From positions 25,806-89,805 of the forward strand of contig JAISYX010000066.1 of NCBI GenBank assembly GCA_031269595.1: a DNA stretch of 64,000 bases, in the 5' to 3' direction. The notes beneath the pieces were generated by a model. It made no database searches. It had not been told where the DNA came from and saw nothing but the letters and a program-made list of their open reading frames with translations. This document shows, piece by piece, positions 15,253 through 22,994 of this stretch (the stretch's first letter is position 1; each line of letters starts with the position of its first letter). A program made the translations under genes and the position numbers. The DNA comes from Oscillospiraceae bacterium (GTDB lineage: Bacteria > Bacillota > Clostridia > Oscillospirales > Acutalibacteraceae).

Positions 15253-16719
15253 ATGGGCAAAAATAAAAACGGAAAAGAAGAAAATGATGACCGCCTTAGA
15301 GTAAAAGCGGCGTATCGTGTGTTTACTCATCCTTGGTTTACACATGACACCAACGCAGAATCATGGTGTCACGCAGAAACTAAGCCTGGAACAGCGGGTC
15401 AAACAAAGACCAAGGAACCCGCTTATGCAGACAAAAATTGGGAAAAATGGATAAAATACGATAAAGAGAGAAAGAAGAAATATCTCAGACTTTTATATTC
15501 TGTTTTCAGAAACAATGCCGATTTTGAGGATGAATACGGCCCTAAAGCCATAAACTTCTTTTACACTGTTGCTCAAAATGACAATGATAATAAAGTAAGG
15601 ACTAAAAGCATAAGCTACCTTGGAAGAATATGGGCGGCATGGGAATTAACCGAAATAGCCAAAAATGACCCCAGCATTGAGATTAAAAAAGCCGCTATCT
15701 ATGCCCTTTGCAACGGTAAGAGCTTGAAGGAGTTCGAGGGGGAGAAGAACAAGCTAAAGCCTCGTAAATACGAAAATCACCAGCTGCAGCTATATGATAT
15801 TATGCAGTGGCCGGGTCAGTTTGATGAGATTAAAAAGCTGGCGTTCAGCTTTATTCAGCATCCTGTTTGTGAATTTTCATTAACAGCCAATCTGCCTCCG
15901 GAGAAGGATTTTGACCTTCGTGAGCAGACAATAGACAAGCTTGCCGAGTTGACAGCGGAAGAGCGAAAAAACGCAGACAAGCTGGACAAGGCGGACAGGT
16001 ATATCTATGACGAGGAGAGCAAGTGGAAGGGCAACGAAAAGTTCTTCCAGAATCAGCATTACTTAACGCAGGTTGTTATCACGTTGCAAAAGCGTGAGCT
16101 GCGCTTTAGAGCTCTTGCTAAGATTGAATTCCTTATTCCCTTGCTTCGCATAATAACACAGGCCAATGATGTAGAGGTCTCAAAGGCGGCTATTGCACAA
16201 ACTGCTGAGCGGTTTGGTGCTGAGGCTGATTTGGGCTTTGACGAGATATTGGCAACGCCGTTTATCCGGCCTGAGGTATATAAGGTTCTGGGCGATTTGC
16301 GCAGAGAAACTGCTTTAACACAATACGGAATCGCCAAGAACACGGCTCTGAGCGTGGGCGTTAGAGTTGAGGCTATAAGCAAAATACATGTAAATGATAT
16401 TGAAAGCCCTATAGTAGCAAACCTGGTTAATGAATTTTATGAGCAGGTTTCCGCTGACAAGTCTGAGGAGAACAAGCTGCTCCGTCAAGCTGTTTGCAGC
16501 GACAGAACAGGCGGCAAACATCACATGAATCAGTGCATATGTCAGGTTTGCGGCTTTGAAAGCCACGCGGCAGGCTACTACAAAACCGGCGTGTGCCGAG
16601 TTTGCGGAAAAAACAGCAACGCCCAGGAGAGTGATAACGACGCTGTTGTAGTTGAGATAGACGGTAAGTCTGCTGCGGTTGCAGCTGATAATCAGTATAA
16701 ATTCTATATTAAAAAGTAG
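15253..16719 (+). CDS. HEAT-like repeat protein with C-terminal double CxxC, paralogue 2
   Basis: The 488-residue paralogue has a charged, disordered N-terminus (GKNKNGKEENDD), a Trp-rich segment (HPWFTH, NWEKWIKYDKERKKKY) and a helical-repeat body (NDNDNKVRTKSISYLGRIW, DPSIEIKKAAIYALCNGKS). The tail carries CICQVCGF and CRVCGK about 20 residues apart, an arrangement that could bind one zinc. The start is ATG 15253 because GGGAGGG lies 8 nt upstream; an in-frame TTG at 15235 precedes that site. It has its own promoter and follows a terminator, so the two paralogues can be expressed separately. Its stop abuts the stop of the convergent gene at 16720. No known function is recognised. Confidence 0.75.
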   Translation: MGKNKNGKEENDDRLRVKAAYRVFTHPWFTHDTNAESWCHAETKPGTAGQTKTKEPAYADKNWEKWIKYDKERKKKYLRLLYSVFRNNADFEDEYGPKAINFFYTVAQNDNDNKVRTKSISYLGRIWAAWELTEIAKNDPSIEIKKAAIYALCNGKSLKEFEGEKNKLKPRKYENHQLQLYDIMQWPGQFDEIKKLAFSFIQHPVCEFSLTANLPPEKDFDLREQTIDKLAELTAEERKNADKLDKADRYIYDEESKWKGNEKFFQNQHYLTQVVITLQKRELRFRALAKIEFLIPLLRIITQANDVEVSKAAIAQTAERFGAEADLGFDEILATPFIRPEVYKVLGDLRRETALTQYGIAKNTALSVGVRVEAISKIHVNDIESPIVANLVNEFYEQVSADKSEENKLLRQAVCSDRTGGKHHMNQCICQVCGFESHAAGYYKTGVCRVCGKNSNAQESDNDAVVVEIDGKSAAVAADNQYKFYIKK

Positions 16720-18057
16720 TTAAAAGCTCATCTCATCAACATAGGCCTCTTCAAAAAAGCCGCATTCGGCAAGCTCTAAATAGCTAATGCGCTTAGCCAA
16801 GGCCTCGCATTTCAGCCTGTTTTCAGGCTTTAGCAGCAGGGCTGCGCCCTCGCCGGCACAGTCAGGAATAACAGTTATTTTACCGCCAAAATCACGGGGA
16901 AGCAAACCTGTGATTTTGGCGTTTTCTTTGTCCAAATACAGGCCAAAACCGCCTGTGAGCACTATTCTTTTTAGCGCAGCTTGAGCCATGCCCATCTCTT
17001 TGAGCAGCACACGAATCCCCGCCGCTATGGCTGCCTTGCCCAGCAGGAATTCTATCACGTCCTGCTGAATAAGCTGCACGTTTTCGCTCAAGCTAAAGCT
17101 GCGGCCATCCAAATGGCCGTTTTCGTCTATCTTGCCCCTGCTTAAAAGGATTGCTATAATGTCCAAAAGGCCTGAACCGCAAAGACTTTTTGCCTTGCCG
17201 CCTCCAATTACACTGTATTTGATTTGGCCGTCAGCCTCAATTTGGGCACGGCTTATGCCTCCCTCAATGCCGCCTGAGCCGCAGGAGATATGCGCACCCT
17301 CAAACACAGGCCCCGCCGCCGTGGAACAGGCCAGAAAATCATGGCCGTCAAACAGCACCATTTCGCCGTTTGTACCTAAATCTATGAACAGAGCGGGGGA
17401 GGCCTCCTCCAAAATGCCTGAGGCCAGCAGTCCGGCGGTTATGTCTCCGCCCACAAAGCCGGAGACGCAGGGGGCAAAATAGGCCTTTGAATTGCCGATA
17501 AAATTGGCAACTTTGCCCAGCTTATCCACAGGGAGATAGGGGGCACTGCCTATAGAACAGGGGCTTTGCCCTGAGGCGATAAGCTCCATTACGGTGTTGC
17601 CTGCTATGGCTATATTGCGTGCATCCAGACCCTCAAATTGGCTTAACAAGGCCGTTTTAAGCATATCAAGCTCATTTTTGCCCTGAGAGGCAAACCGTAT
17701 ACGTGAAATTACATCAGCACCAAAGCTGCGCTGCGCATTAAGCCGTGAAGCCGTTTGAGCCTTGCCCTCTGCGTCTTTATATCGGATTGAAATGGTAGTT
17801 GTACCTATATCTATTGCCACATCCTCGCAGCCCTTAAGGCTTGGAAACTGCGTTTCAGAGGAGTCAAAAAGCACCGTTAAAGCTTGCTTTAACGGCGTTT
17901 GACAGGCCAAAACATCGCCCAGCTCCGCAGTTTTAACCCTGCATTTGCCGCAGCTGCCCTTACCTGAGCAGGGCGCAGGGATGCTCAAATTACGCTCACG
18001 CATTGCATCAAGCAGAGTTTTGCCTGTATCCTTTGCAAAATAATAGCTGTTATACAA
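16720..18057 (-). CDS. 2Fe-2S/ASKHA-domain protein (DUF4445, RACo-like)
   Basis: The 445-residue protein has an N-terminal plant-type 2Fe-2S ferredoxin domain (PCSGKGSCGKCRVK, then LACQTPL). An actin-like ATPase domain follows (VAIDIGTTTISIRY, GADVISRIRFA, FIDLGTNGEMVL, ACSTAAGPVFEGAHISCGSGG, SLCGSGLLDI, VLTGGFGLYLD). The family includes activators of corrinoid proteins, which use ATP and an electron to reset inactive Co(II). No corrinoid protein or methyltransferase is encoded nearby, so that role is not established here. It is shorter than classical RACo (about 600 residues). The start is TTG 18057, with AAGGAG 10 nt upstream, overlapping the end of the preceding gene by 8 nt. Confidence 0.85.
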   Translation of the reverse strand: MYNSYYFAKDTGKTLLDAMRERNLSIPAPCSGKGSCGKCRVKTAELGDVLACQTPLKQALTVLFDSSETQFPSLKGCEDVAIDIGTTTISIRYKDAEGKAQTASRLNAQRSFGADVISRIRFASQGKNELDMLKTALLSQFEGLDARNIAIAGNTVMELIASGQSPCSIGSAPYLPVDKLGKVANFIGNSKAYFAPCVSGFVGGDITAGLLASGILEEASPALFIDLGTNGEMVLFDGHDFLACSTAAGPVFEGAHISCGSGGIEGGISRAQIEADGQIKYSVIGGGKAKSLCGSGLLDIIAILLSRGKIDENGHLDGRSFSLSENVQLIQQDVIEFLLGKAAIAAGIRVLLKEMGMAQAALKRIVLTGGFGLYLDKENAKITGLLPRDFGGKITVIPDCAGEGAALLLKPENRLKCEALAKRISYLELAECGFFEEAYVDEMSF

Positions 18058-18712
18058 AATCTTCCAGCTCCTTTGTAAGCAGGCGGGTGCGGGTTATGCT
18101 AAATTCAAGTGCCTCGTCCAGCTCTGTTTCCAGCCACTCCATTAGCATGGCGGGGTTGATGTTCTCGGCGCAGCCCGCAGGCAGGGTAAGCTGCAAATTA
18201 AGCACATCTTGGCTGATTTTTAGCTTGAAATCCTTTAGCTTTTCCTTTAAGTCCAGCTCGTTTAGCTTGCCTGATTTACTTTTCTTTTTTACTATAATTT
18301 TATCGCTGTTCAGCAAATTTTTAATCTTTTTAAATAGAGCCTCAGCATCCTCTGCACCGATTTGCATGTCTATGCTAAACCTGGCAAAGGCAATTTCTGT
18401 GTGCTTCATTTTTGCAGGATAGGCATCCAGTATGTGCAAATCATGGGGGAAGGCCTCGCTGAGCCTTGCCTTAACCTCGTCCATTGTATAGCTTTCATCA
18501 ACAAGCCTAACGTCCATAGTTTCACAAAGGCTCTCCATACCTAAGGAAAGAGGCAAGGCAAAGGTGAGGAAGAGGTGGGGGTGAAAGCCCTCTGTATACC
18601 AAAGGGGAATGCGGGATTTGCGCAGTATTCTGCCCATGCAGCGGTTTAAATCAAGGTGAGAGATATACTTTGCAGAGCCTGTCTTTTTGAATAAAATCCT
18701 AATTACTTCCAT
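18050..18712 (-). CDS. Radical SAM-associated protein (TIGR03936/DUF2344 type)
   Basis: The protein is about 220 residues. The N-terminal block IRILFKKTGSAKYISHLDLNR, followed by RKSRIPLWYTEGFHPH and FALPLSLGMES, is characteristic of the small protein linked to the large radical SAM enzyme upstream. In some bacteria the two are fused. The start is ATG 18712, inside the 3' end of the upstream gene (14-nt overlap), with GGAGGTG 6 nt before it. A longer frame reading back into the upstream gene exists but ignores this site. The partner's substrate is unknown; a role in RNA or tRNA chemistry is only speculation. Confidence 0.88.
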   Translation of the reverse strand: MEVIRILFKKTGSAKYISHLDLNRCMGRILRKSRIPLWYTEGFHPHLFLTFALPLSLGMESLCETMDVRLVDESYTMDEVKARLSEAFPHDLHILDAYPAKMKHTEIAFARFSIDMQIGAEDAEALFKKIKNLLNSDKIIVKKKSKSGKLNELDLKEKLKDFKLKISQDVLNLQLTLPAGCAENINPAMLMEWLETELDEALEFSITRTRLLTKELEDFV

Positions 18713-20549
18713 TGCAGACACCTCCGACAAAAACATTTGCTCCGCAAGCGGCGCACTTTTCACGGCAATTGGCTGTAGTTTGATTTTTATATGTGCGCTC
18801 CAGCTCACGAACAAGAAAGCTCTTGGAAATGCCGTAATCCAAGTGCTCCCAGGGCAAAATTTCATCCACACTGCGCCTGCGATTGGCGTAAAATTCGGGG
18901 GAGATTCCGGCCTCATTAAAGGCCTCAAGCCATAAACTCAGCTTGAAATAATCCGACCAGCCGTCAAATTTAGCACCCTTTTGGTGTGCCAGAAGCAAAA
19001 TCCTGCCTAAACGCCTGTCTCCACGTGCAAAAACAGCCTCTAAAAAGCTTGTCTTTGAATCGTGATAGTTAACGTTAATCTTTTTTGTACGCACAGATTC
19101 GATAAGCAAACGCTGCTTGGCCTCAAGCTGCTCCATTGTGTCCTGCGGTTCCCACTGAAAGGGCGTAAATGGCTTTGGCACAAAGGATGAGGCACTCAGT
19201 GTGACCGTTACACCCCTGCCCTTAGCCTTGCTAGGATTAGCATAGTATAAATTGACAATCTTCTGCCCAAGCTCGGCAATGCCCGCAACATCCTCGGTGG
19301 TTTCGGTGGGCAGACCTATCATAAAATAGAGCTTTACGCCCTGCCATCCGCCCGAAAAGGCCGTTGTGCAGGTTTTAACCAGCTCTTCCTCGCTAACGTT
19401 TTTGTTAATCGCATCCCGCAGACGCTGAGTTCCTGCCTCGGGAGCAAAGGTAAGGCCGCTTTTGCGCACCTTTTTAAGCTTCTCCATAAGTTCCTCAGAA
19501 AAGCCGTCAACTCGCAGAGAGGGCAGGGAGATGCTCACTTTTTCCGTCTCACTCCACTCCAGCATGGAGTTAAGCAGGGGCTGAATTTGCGTGTAATCGC
19601 TGGTGCTGAGTGAGGCCAGAGAGACCTCGTCATAGCCTGTGCTGTCGCACAGCGACTTGCTCTGGGCATTGACAACCTCAGGGGATTTTTCACGCACAGG
19701 CCTATAGATAAAGCCCGCCTGACAGAAGCGGCAGCCTCTGCTGCACCCTCGAAAAACCTCGGCGACGGCTCTGTCGTGAACTATATCCAAAAAGGGTACA
19801 ACAAATTCATCGGGGTAATAGGCTTTGTTTAAGTCCTTAACAATGCGCTTTGAAGGCCTCTCGGGTGCGCCTGAATGCGCCGTGACAGCCTTGATTGTGC
19901 AGTCTTCGTTATACTCTACATTATATAATGATGGCACATAGATGCCATTAATTTGCGCTGCCATTTTAAGGAACTCCGCTTTGTTAAAGCCTGAATTCTT
20001 GTGTGTGCGGTAAAGGTCAAACAGCTCAAGGCTAACCTCTTCCGCCTCACCAAGAACAAAGAGGTCGATAAAATCGGCCAGAGGCTCGGGGTTGCAGGTG
20101 CATGGGCCGCCGCATATCACTATAGGTGCTGTATCGCCTCGTTCTGCGGCAAGCAGGGGCAAGCCCGCCAGCTCCAGCATATTAAGCACGTTGGAGTAGC
20201 TAAGCTCATATTGCAGAGTGAAGCCTATAAAGTCAAAATCCTTAACAGGCTCGCCGCTCTCCAGACCATACAGAGGAATGCCCCTGCTGCGCATTTCCTG
20301 TTCCATGTCCGCCCAAGGGGCAAAGCAGCGTTCGCACCAAACATCGGGGATGCTGTTGTACAGGCCGTAGAGTATCTTCATGCCCAAATGGGACATGCCA
20401 ATCTCGTATGTATCAGGGAAGCAAAAGGCAAAGCGTATGTTTACCGCTTCCTTGTTTTTAACTATGCTTCCCGATTCTCCGCCAACGTAACGCCCGGGCT
20501 TTTGAATTTGAAGCTTGCGCATAACAGGCTCATAGATTTTATTTTTCAT
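18699..20549 (-). CDS. B12-binding-type radical SAM protein (TIGR03960 family)
   Basis: The 616-residue protein has an N-terminal Rossmann-like B12-binding-type region (CFPDTYEIGMSHLGMKILYG, FIGFTLQYELSYSNVLNMLE, CGGPCTCNPEPLADF). A radical SAM core follows with RGCSRGCRFCQAG, whose CxxxCxxC motif binds a 4Fe-4S cluster and S-adenosylmethionine. The C-terminus ends with CxxKCAACGANVF-like Cys residues (CREKCAACGA). It leads a three-gene operon with overlapping frames (18712 and 18057 downstream). No Shine-Dalgarno precedes ATG 20549; the leader instead contains CCCTGACACATGGT, a motif shared with two other genes in the window. The family is widespread in Clostridia and its reaction is uncharacterised. 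Confidence 0.9.
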   Translation of the reverse strand: MKNKIYEPVMRKLQIQKPGRYVGGESGSIVKNKEAVNIRFAFCFPDTYEIGMSHLGMKILYGLYNSIPDVWCERCFAPWADMEQEMRSRGIPLYGLESGEPVKDFDFIGFTLQYELSYSNVLNMLELAGLPLLAAERGDTAPIVICGGPCTCNPEPLADFIDLFVLGEAEEVSLELFDLYRTHKNSGFNKAEFLKMAAQINGIYVPSLYNVEYNEDCTIKAVTAHSGAPERPSKRIVKDLNKAYYPDEFVVPFLDIVHDRAVAEVFRGCSRGCRFCQAGFIYRPVREKSPEVVNAQSKSLCDSTGYDEVSLASLSTSDYTQIQPLLNSMLEWSETEKVSISLPSLRVDGFSEELMEKLKKVRKSGLTFAPEAGTQRLRDAINKNVSEEELVKTCTTAFSGGWQGVKLYFMIGLPTETTEDVAGIAELGQKIVNLYYANPSKAKGRGVTVTLSASSFVPKPFTPFQWEPQDTMEQLEAKQRLLIESVRTKKINVNYHDSKTSFLEAVFARGDRRLGRILLLAHQKGAKFDGWSDYFKLSLWLEAFNEAGISPEFYANRRRSVDEILPWEHLDYGISKSFLVRELERTYKNQTTANCREKCAACGANVFVGGVCNGSN

Positions 20550-20623
20550 TATAAACCATGTGTCAGGGTCACAAACCGTAGAGTATGCGCCTGCACTTTT
20601 CCTTTATTGTTAACTTTATATGC

Positions 20624-20652
20624 TTGAATTATCGGCCGATTTATGCTATACT
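20624..20652 (+). promoter_or_regulatory. Promoter of the DUF2148 gene
   Basis: TTGAAT (20624-20629), a 17-nt spacer and TATACT (20647-20652) lie 40 nt before the start, in the divergent region shared with the radical SAM operon. Confidence 0.6.
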
Positions 20653-20691
20653 TATACCATAGAATTTTATAAGAACAGGGAGGCAAAAGCT

Positions 20692-21228
20692 ATGTTAATT
20701 AACTCAATCCAAGCCGAGGAACAGGCTATACTTAACCTTGCGTATTCTGTGTGTGCAGCGGCTCGTACAGCCCCTAAGGCCTGCGGAATAGACCACATGG
20801 AAACCGCCATAATCACAGGGGATGAGAAGGACAGAGTGGCTGCTGAAATGCGCAAAATAGGCGAGAGCTTTGGTGCCTCAGGCCAGTTTTTTATTAGGGA
20901 CGCAGGCAATGTTGATGCCAGCGGTGCGGTGGTTCTAATTGGTGTAAAATACCAGCCCAGAGGCCTTAACAAAAAGTGCTCACTCTGCGGCTTTGAAAAT
21001 TGTGCGGCCTGCACTCATGCGGGAGCAGTGTGCGTGTTTACGCCACTGGATTTAGGCATTGCGCTGGGCTCGGCTGTCTCCCTTGTGACAGACAACAGGG
21101 TGGATAACCGCATTATGTTCACTATAGGCAAAGCTGCCGCCGCCCTTGGCTTGCTTGATGAATACAAGCTGATTATGGGCATTCCACTTTCAGTTTCAGG
21201 CAAATCCCCGTTTTTTGACAGGCCTTAG
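20692..21228 (+). CDS. DUF2148 ferredoxin-like domain protein
   Basis: The protein has 178 residues from ATG 20692, selected by GGGAGG 9 nt upstream; a longer frame back to 20620 overlaps the promoter. The key motif is KCSLCGFENCAACTH near the middle, a Cys-rich site expected to bind an Fe-S cluster. It is followed by a hydrophobic, Gly/Ala-rich half (GIALGSAVSLVTDNRVDNRIMFTIG) typical of DUF2148. Function is unknown for the family; a redox role is inferred from the Cys motif. Its stop overlaps by 4 nt the stop of the convergent pseudouridine synthase gene. Confidence 0.85.
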   Translation: MLINSIQAEEQAILNLAYSVCAAARTAPKACGIDHMETAIITGDEKDRVAAEMRKIGESFGASGQFFIRDAGNVDASGAVVLIGVKYQPRGLNKKCSLCGFENCAACTHAGAVCVFTPLDLGIALGSAVSLVTDNRVDNRIMFTIGKAAAALGLLDEYKLIMGIPLSVSGKSPFFDRP

Positions 21229-22112
21229 GGCTGTTTAAACACACGCTTAAAGGCCGAGGGGGTTTTTGCTGAAAAGCTTAGCAGCGCACCCGTTACAGGG
21301 TGCTCCAGTTCCAGCAGATGTGCGTGCAGAGCCAGCCGACGCAAGGGATTAGTTGCTGCACCGTATTTTTTATCGCCTGCAACAGGGTGCCCTAAGGAGG
21401 AGAGCTGCACACGAATTTGATTCTTGCGCCCCGTTTGCAGCCGTATATCCAGCAGGGAGTAGACCGCCGATTCACGCATCACTTGGTAATCTGTTATGGC
21501 CTCCAAGCCCTTGCCCGGGCTTGTGCTCTCATACACAAGGTGCGTTTGAGTTTCGCACAGCCAGGAGTGCAGCGTGCCCTCCTGCTCCTTGAGTTTGCCC
21601 TCTACAATGGCTCTGTAGCCACGTGTTTTTACTATATTTGCCCAATTATCCTGTAAAAGATATTTCACCCTCTCGTTTTTTGCAGCCAGCAGCACCCCTG
21701 AGGTATCCCTGTCTAATCTATGTACAATAAAGATTCTGTTATGTGCATTTATCTGCTTTACATGCTCGTTTAGCAAATGATATGCCGTGTTGGTGTTCTC
21801 TTTCTCTGTTGCTATAGAGAGCAGGCCTTCCGGCTTGTTAAATACGATGATTTCATCATCCTCGTACAAAATGCCCTCTAATATGTCCCCCTGCATAGGC
21901 GGCAAAACTGTAACCCTTTGCCCCCGCCTCAGCTTGTGATTAAACTGCGTTACCACACGGCCGTCTACCAGCACGGCACGGTATTTTAATATTGCTTTTG
22001 CGTTGCGCCGTGTGCCTGCGGGCAAAACTGAGAGCAGAAAGGCCAGCAGCTCGCCCTCTTCTTTAACGGGATATTCGGCTATTTTATCGTTTTTGATTGC
22101 TTTCACTTCCAT
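21225..22112 (-). CDS. RluA-family pseudouridine synthase
   Basis: This enzyme isomerises specific uridines of rRNA or tRNA to pseudouridine. An N-terminal S4-like RNA-binding segment (RNAKAILKYRAVLVDGRVVTQFNHKLRRGQRVTV, about residues 36-70) precedes the catalytic domain. That domain contains ILYEDDEIIVFNKPEGLL and the catalytic Asp in HRLDRDTSGVLL. TGRKNQIRVQLSSLGHPVAGD and RLALHAHLLE follow. Length (295) is normal. The exact target uridine cannot be told from sequence. It may be cotranscribed with the upstream lipoprotein gene, though a strong hairpin (22127-22161) lies between. Confidence 0.93.
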   Translation of the reverse strand: MEVKAIKNDKIAEYPVKEEGELLAFLLSVLPAGTRRNAKAILKYRAVLVDGRVVTQFNHKLRRGQRVTVLPPMQGDILEGILYEDDEIIVFNKPEGLLSIATEKENTNTAYHLLNEHVKQINAHNRIFIVHRLDRDTSGVLLAAKNERVKYLLQDNWANIVKTRGYRAIVEGKLKEQEGTLHSWLCETQTHLVYESTSPGKGLEAITDYQVMRESAVYSLLDIRLQTGRKNQIRVQLSSLGHPVAGDKKYGAATNPLRRLALHAHLLELEHPVTGALLSFSAKTPSAFKRVFKQP

Positions 22113-22126
22113 ATTCCTAAATATGT

Positions 22127-22161
22127 CCCACTATCAAACCTTTTAAAGGCCTGATAGTGGG
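22127..22161. other. Intergenic hairpin without T-run
   Basis: CCCACTATCA (22127-22136) pairs with TGATAGTGGG (22152-22161), and CCTTT/AAAGG pair inside. It lies between the lipoprotein gene and the pseudouridine synthase gene. Without a U-tract on either strand it may be an RNA-processing or stability element rather than a terminator. Confidence 0.55.
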
Positions 22162-22182
22162 ACTGCATGGGCTAGCATCTTC

Positions 22183-22626
22183 TTAAGTATCTGTAGTGCT
22201 GTCTTGATTTAAATAATCCTGTGCAGTTCCGAAATATATAAGCTCTTGCGTGTCTAAGGTTATGCCTGTCTCTGCTAATATTGCTATAGTATAGGTTTTA
22301 CTCTCATCTATTGCACCTGTATCGTCGCTGGTGTAGTGTATGCTTAGCTGGTCGCCTTTAACAGACCAATTGCCTACCTTATTGGTTTTGCCAAAATAAT
22401 AAAGGGTTTTATCCTCATCACTCATAAAGACATAGGCCTCTAGGCTGCCGTCGCTATCATTTCCTGAGGTAAAGGCACTGTTGTTAACCAGATTCTCAGG
22501 AGTCATGGTATCTAATATCTCGGCCGGATCAACATAGGATTCAACCTCAAGGTTGTCCTTCTTTTTACAGGAGGGCATTGCAAATAAAAAACTTACGCAC
22601 ATTAAAATTACTAAAAGCCTTTTCAT
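22183..22626 (-). CDS. Small lipoprotein, unknown function
   Basis: The protein has 147 residues from ATG 22626. The start is preferred because it opens a classical lipoprotein signal, MKRLLVILMCVSFLFAMPSCKKK, with the lipidated Cys near residue 20. Four codons upstream, another in-frame ATG (22638) lies inside CACATGGTGT. The mature part is acidic with short beta-strand patterns (AYVFMSDEDKTLYYFGKTNK, YTIAILAETGITL). The family is not recognised. There is no Shine-Dalgarno; the leader carries CTCTAACACATGGTGT, shared with two other genes here. A clear promoter is at 22750-22778. Confidence 0.7.
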   Translation of the reverse strand: MKRLLVILMCVSFLFAMPSCKKKDNLEVESYVDPAEILDTMTPENLVNNSAFTSGNDSDGSLEAYVFMSDEDKTLYYFGKTNKVGNWSVKGDQLSIHYTSDDTGAIDESKTYTIAILAETGITLDTQELIYFGTAQDYLNQDSTTDT

Positions 22627-22749
22627 TGTAAACACCATGTGTTAGAGAGCCCGCACACCAACATCTTATTAAAAAGTGCTTGTTGTGCCTGCGCTCTACC
22701 TTTCTTATTTTTTCAAACTATTTCGTCCTTTTTTAAAATTTCTATATTT

Positions 22750-22778
22750 ATTATACCACATATATATGAACATTTCAA
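22750..22778 (-). promoter_or_regulatory. Promoter of the lipoprotein gene (minus strand)
   Basis: Read on the minus strand, TTGAAA, a 17-nt spacer and TATAAT, with ATGTGG directly before the -10. Confidence 0.65.
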
Positions 22779-22807
22779 ATATATGAAAAGAATTTAACCT
22801 ATTTAGC

Positions 22808-22837
22808 TTGCCAAATCTATGTCGAAAGTGGTATGAT
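22808..22837 (+). promoter_or_regulatory. Promoter of the DnaD-like/DnaC-like pair
   Basis: TTGCCA (22808-22813), an 18-nt spacer and TATGAT (22832-22837). The leader that follows, of about 150 nt, contains the palindromic element at 22876-22951. Confidence 0.5.
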
Positions 22838-22875
22838 ATTAGGGCATATTGATAGTTGAGGCTATCTAAAAGCCC

Positions 22876-22951
22876 GTAGGGGCAGACCTATGTGTCTGCC
22901 CAGATTGAAGTACCACCCCGTCTTTGGGCAGACACATAGGTCTGCCCCTAC
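22876..22951. repeat. GTAGGGG palindromic element, copy R2 (76 bp)
   Basis: Both 26-nt arms are identical to those of R1; the 24-nt centre differs. It lies between the predicted promoter and the start codon of the DnaD-like gene, so it would be transcribed as a long hairpin in the mRNA leader. Confidence 0.9.
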
Positions 22952-22994
22952 AGAGCAAATGAGTAAATAGAGGGAATAAGTTGAGGTGAAACAC

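Noticed and set aside
18713..18928. Longer N-terminus for the radical SAM-associated protein
   Set aside because: It overlaps 230 nt of the upstream gene in another frame, and GGAGGTG marks ATG 18712 as the start.
20001..20627. Plus-strand frame of 208 codons opposite the radical SAM gene
   Set aside because: It is antisense to a conserved catalytic gene, matches no family, and runs over the divergent promoter region.
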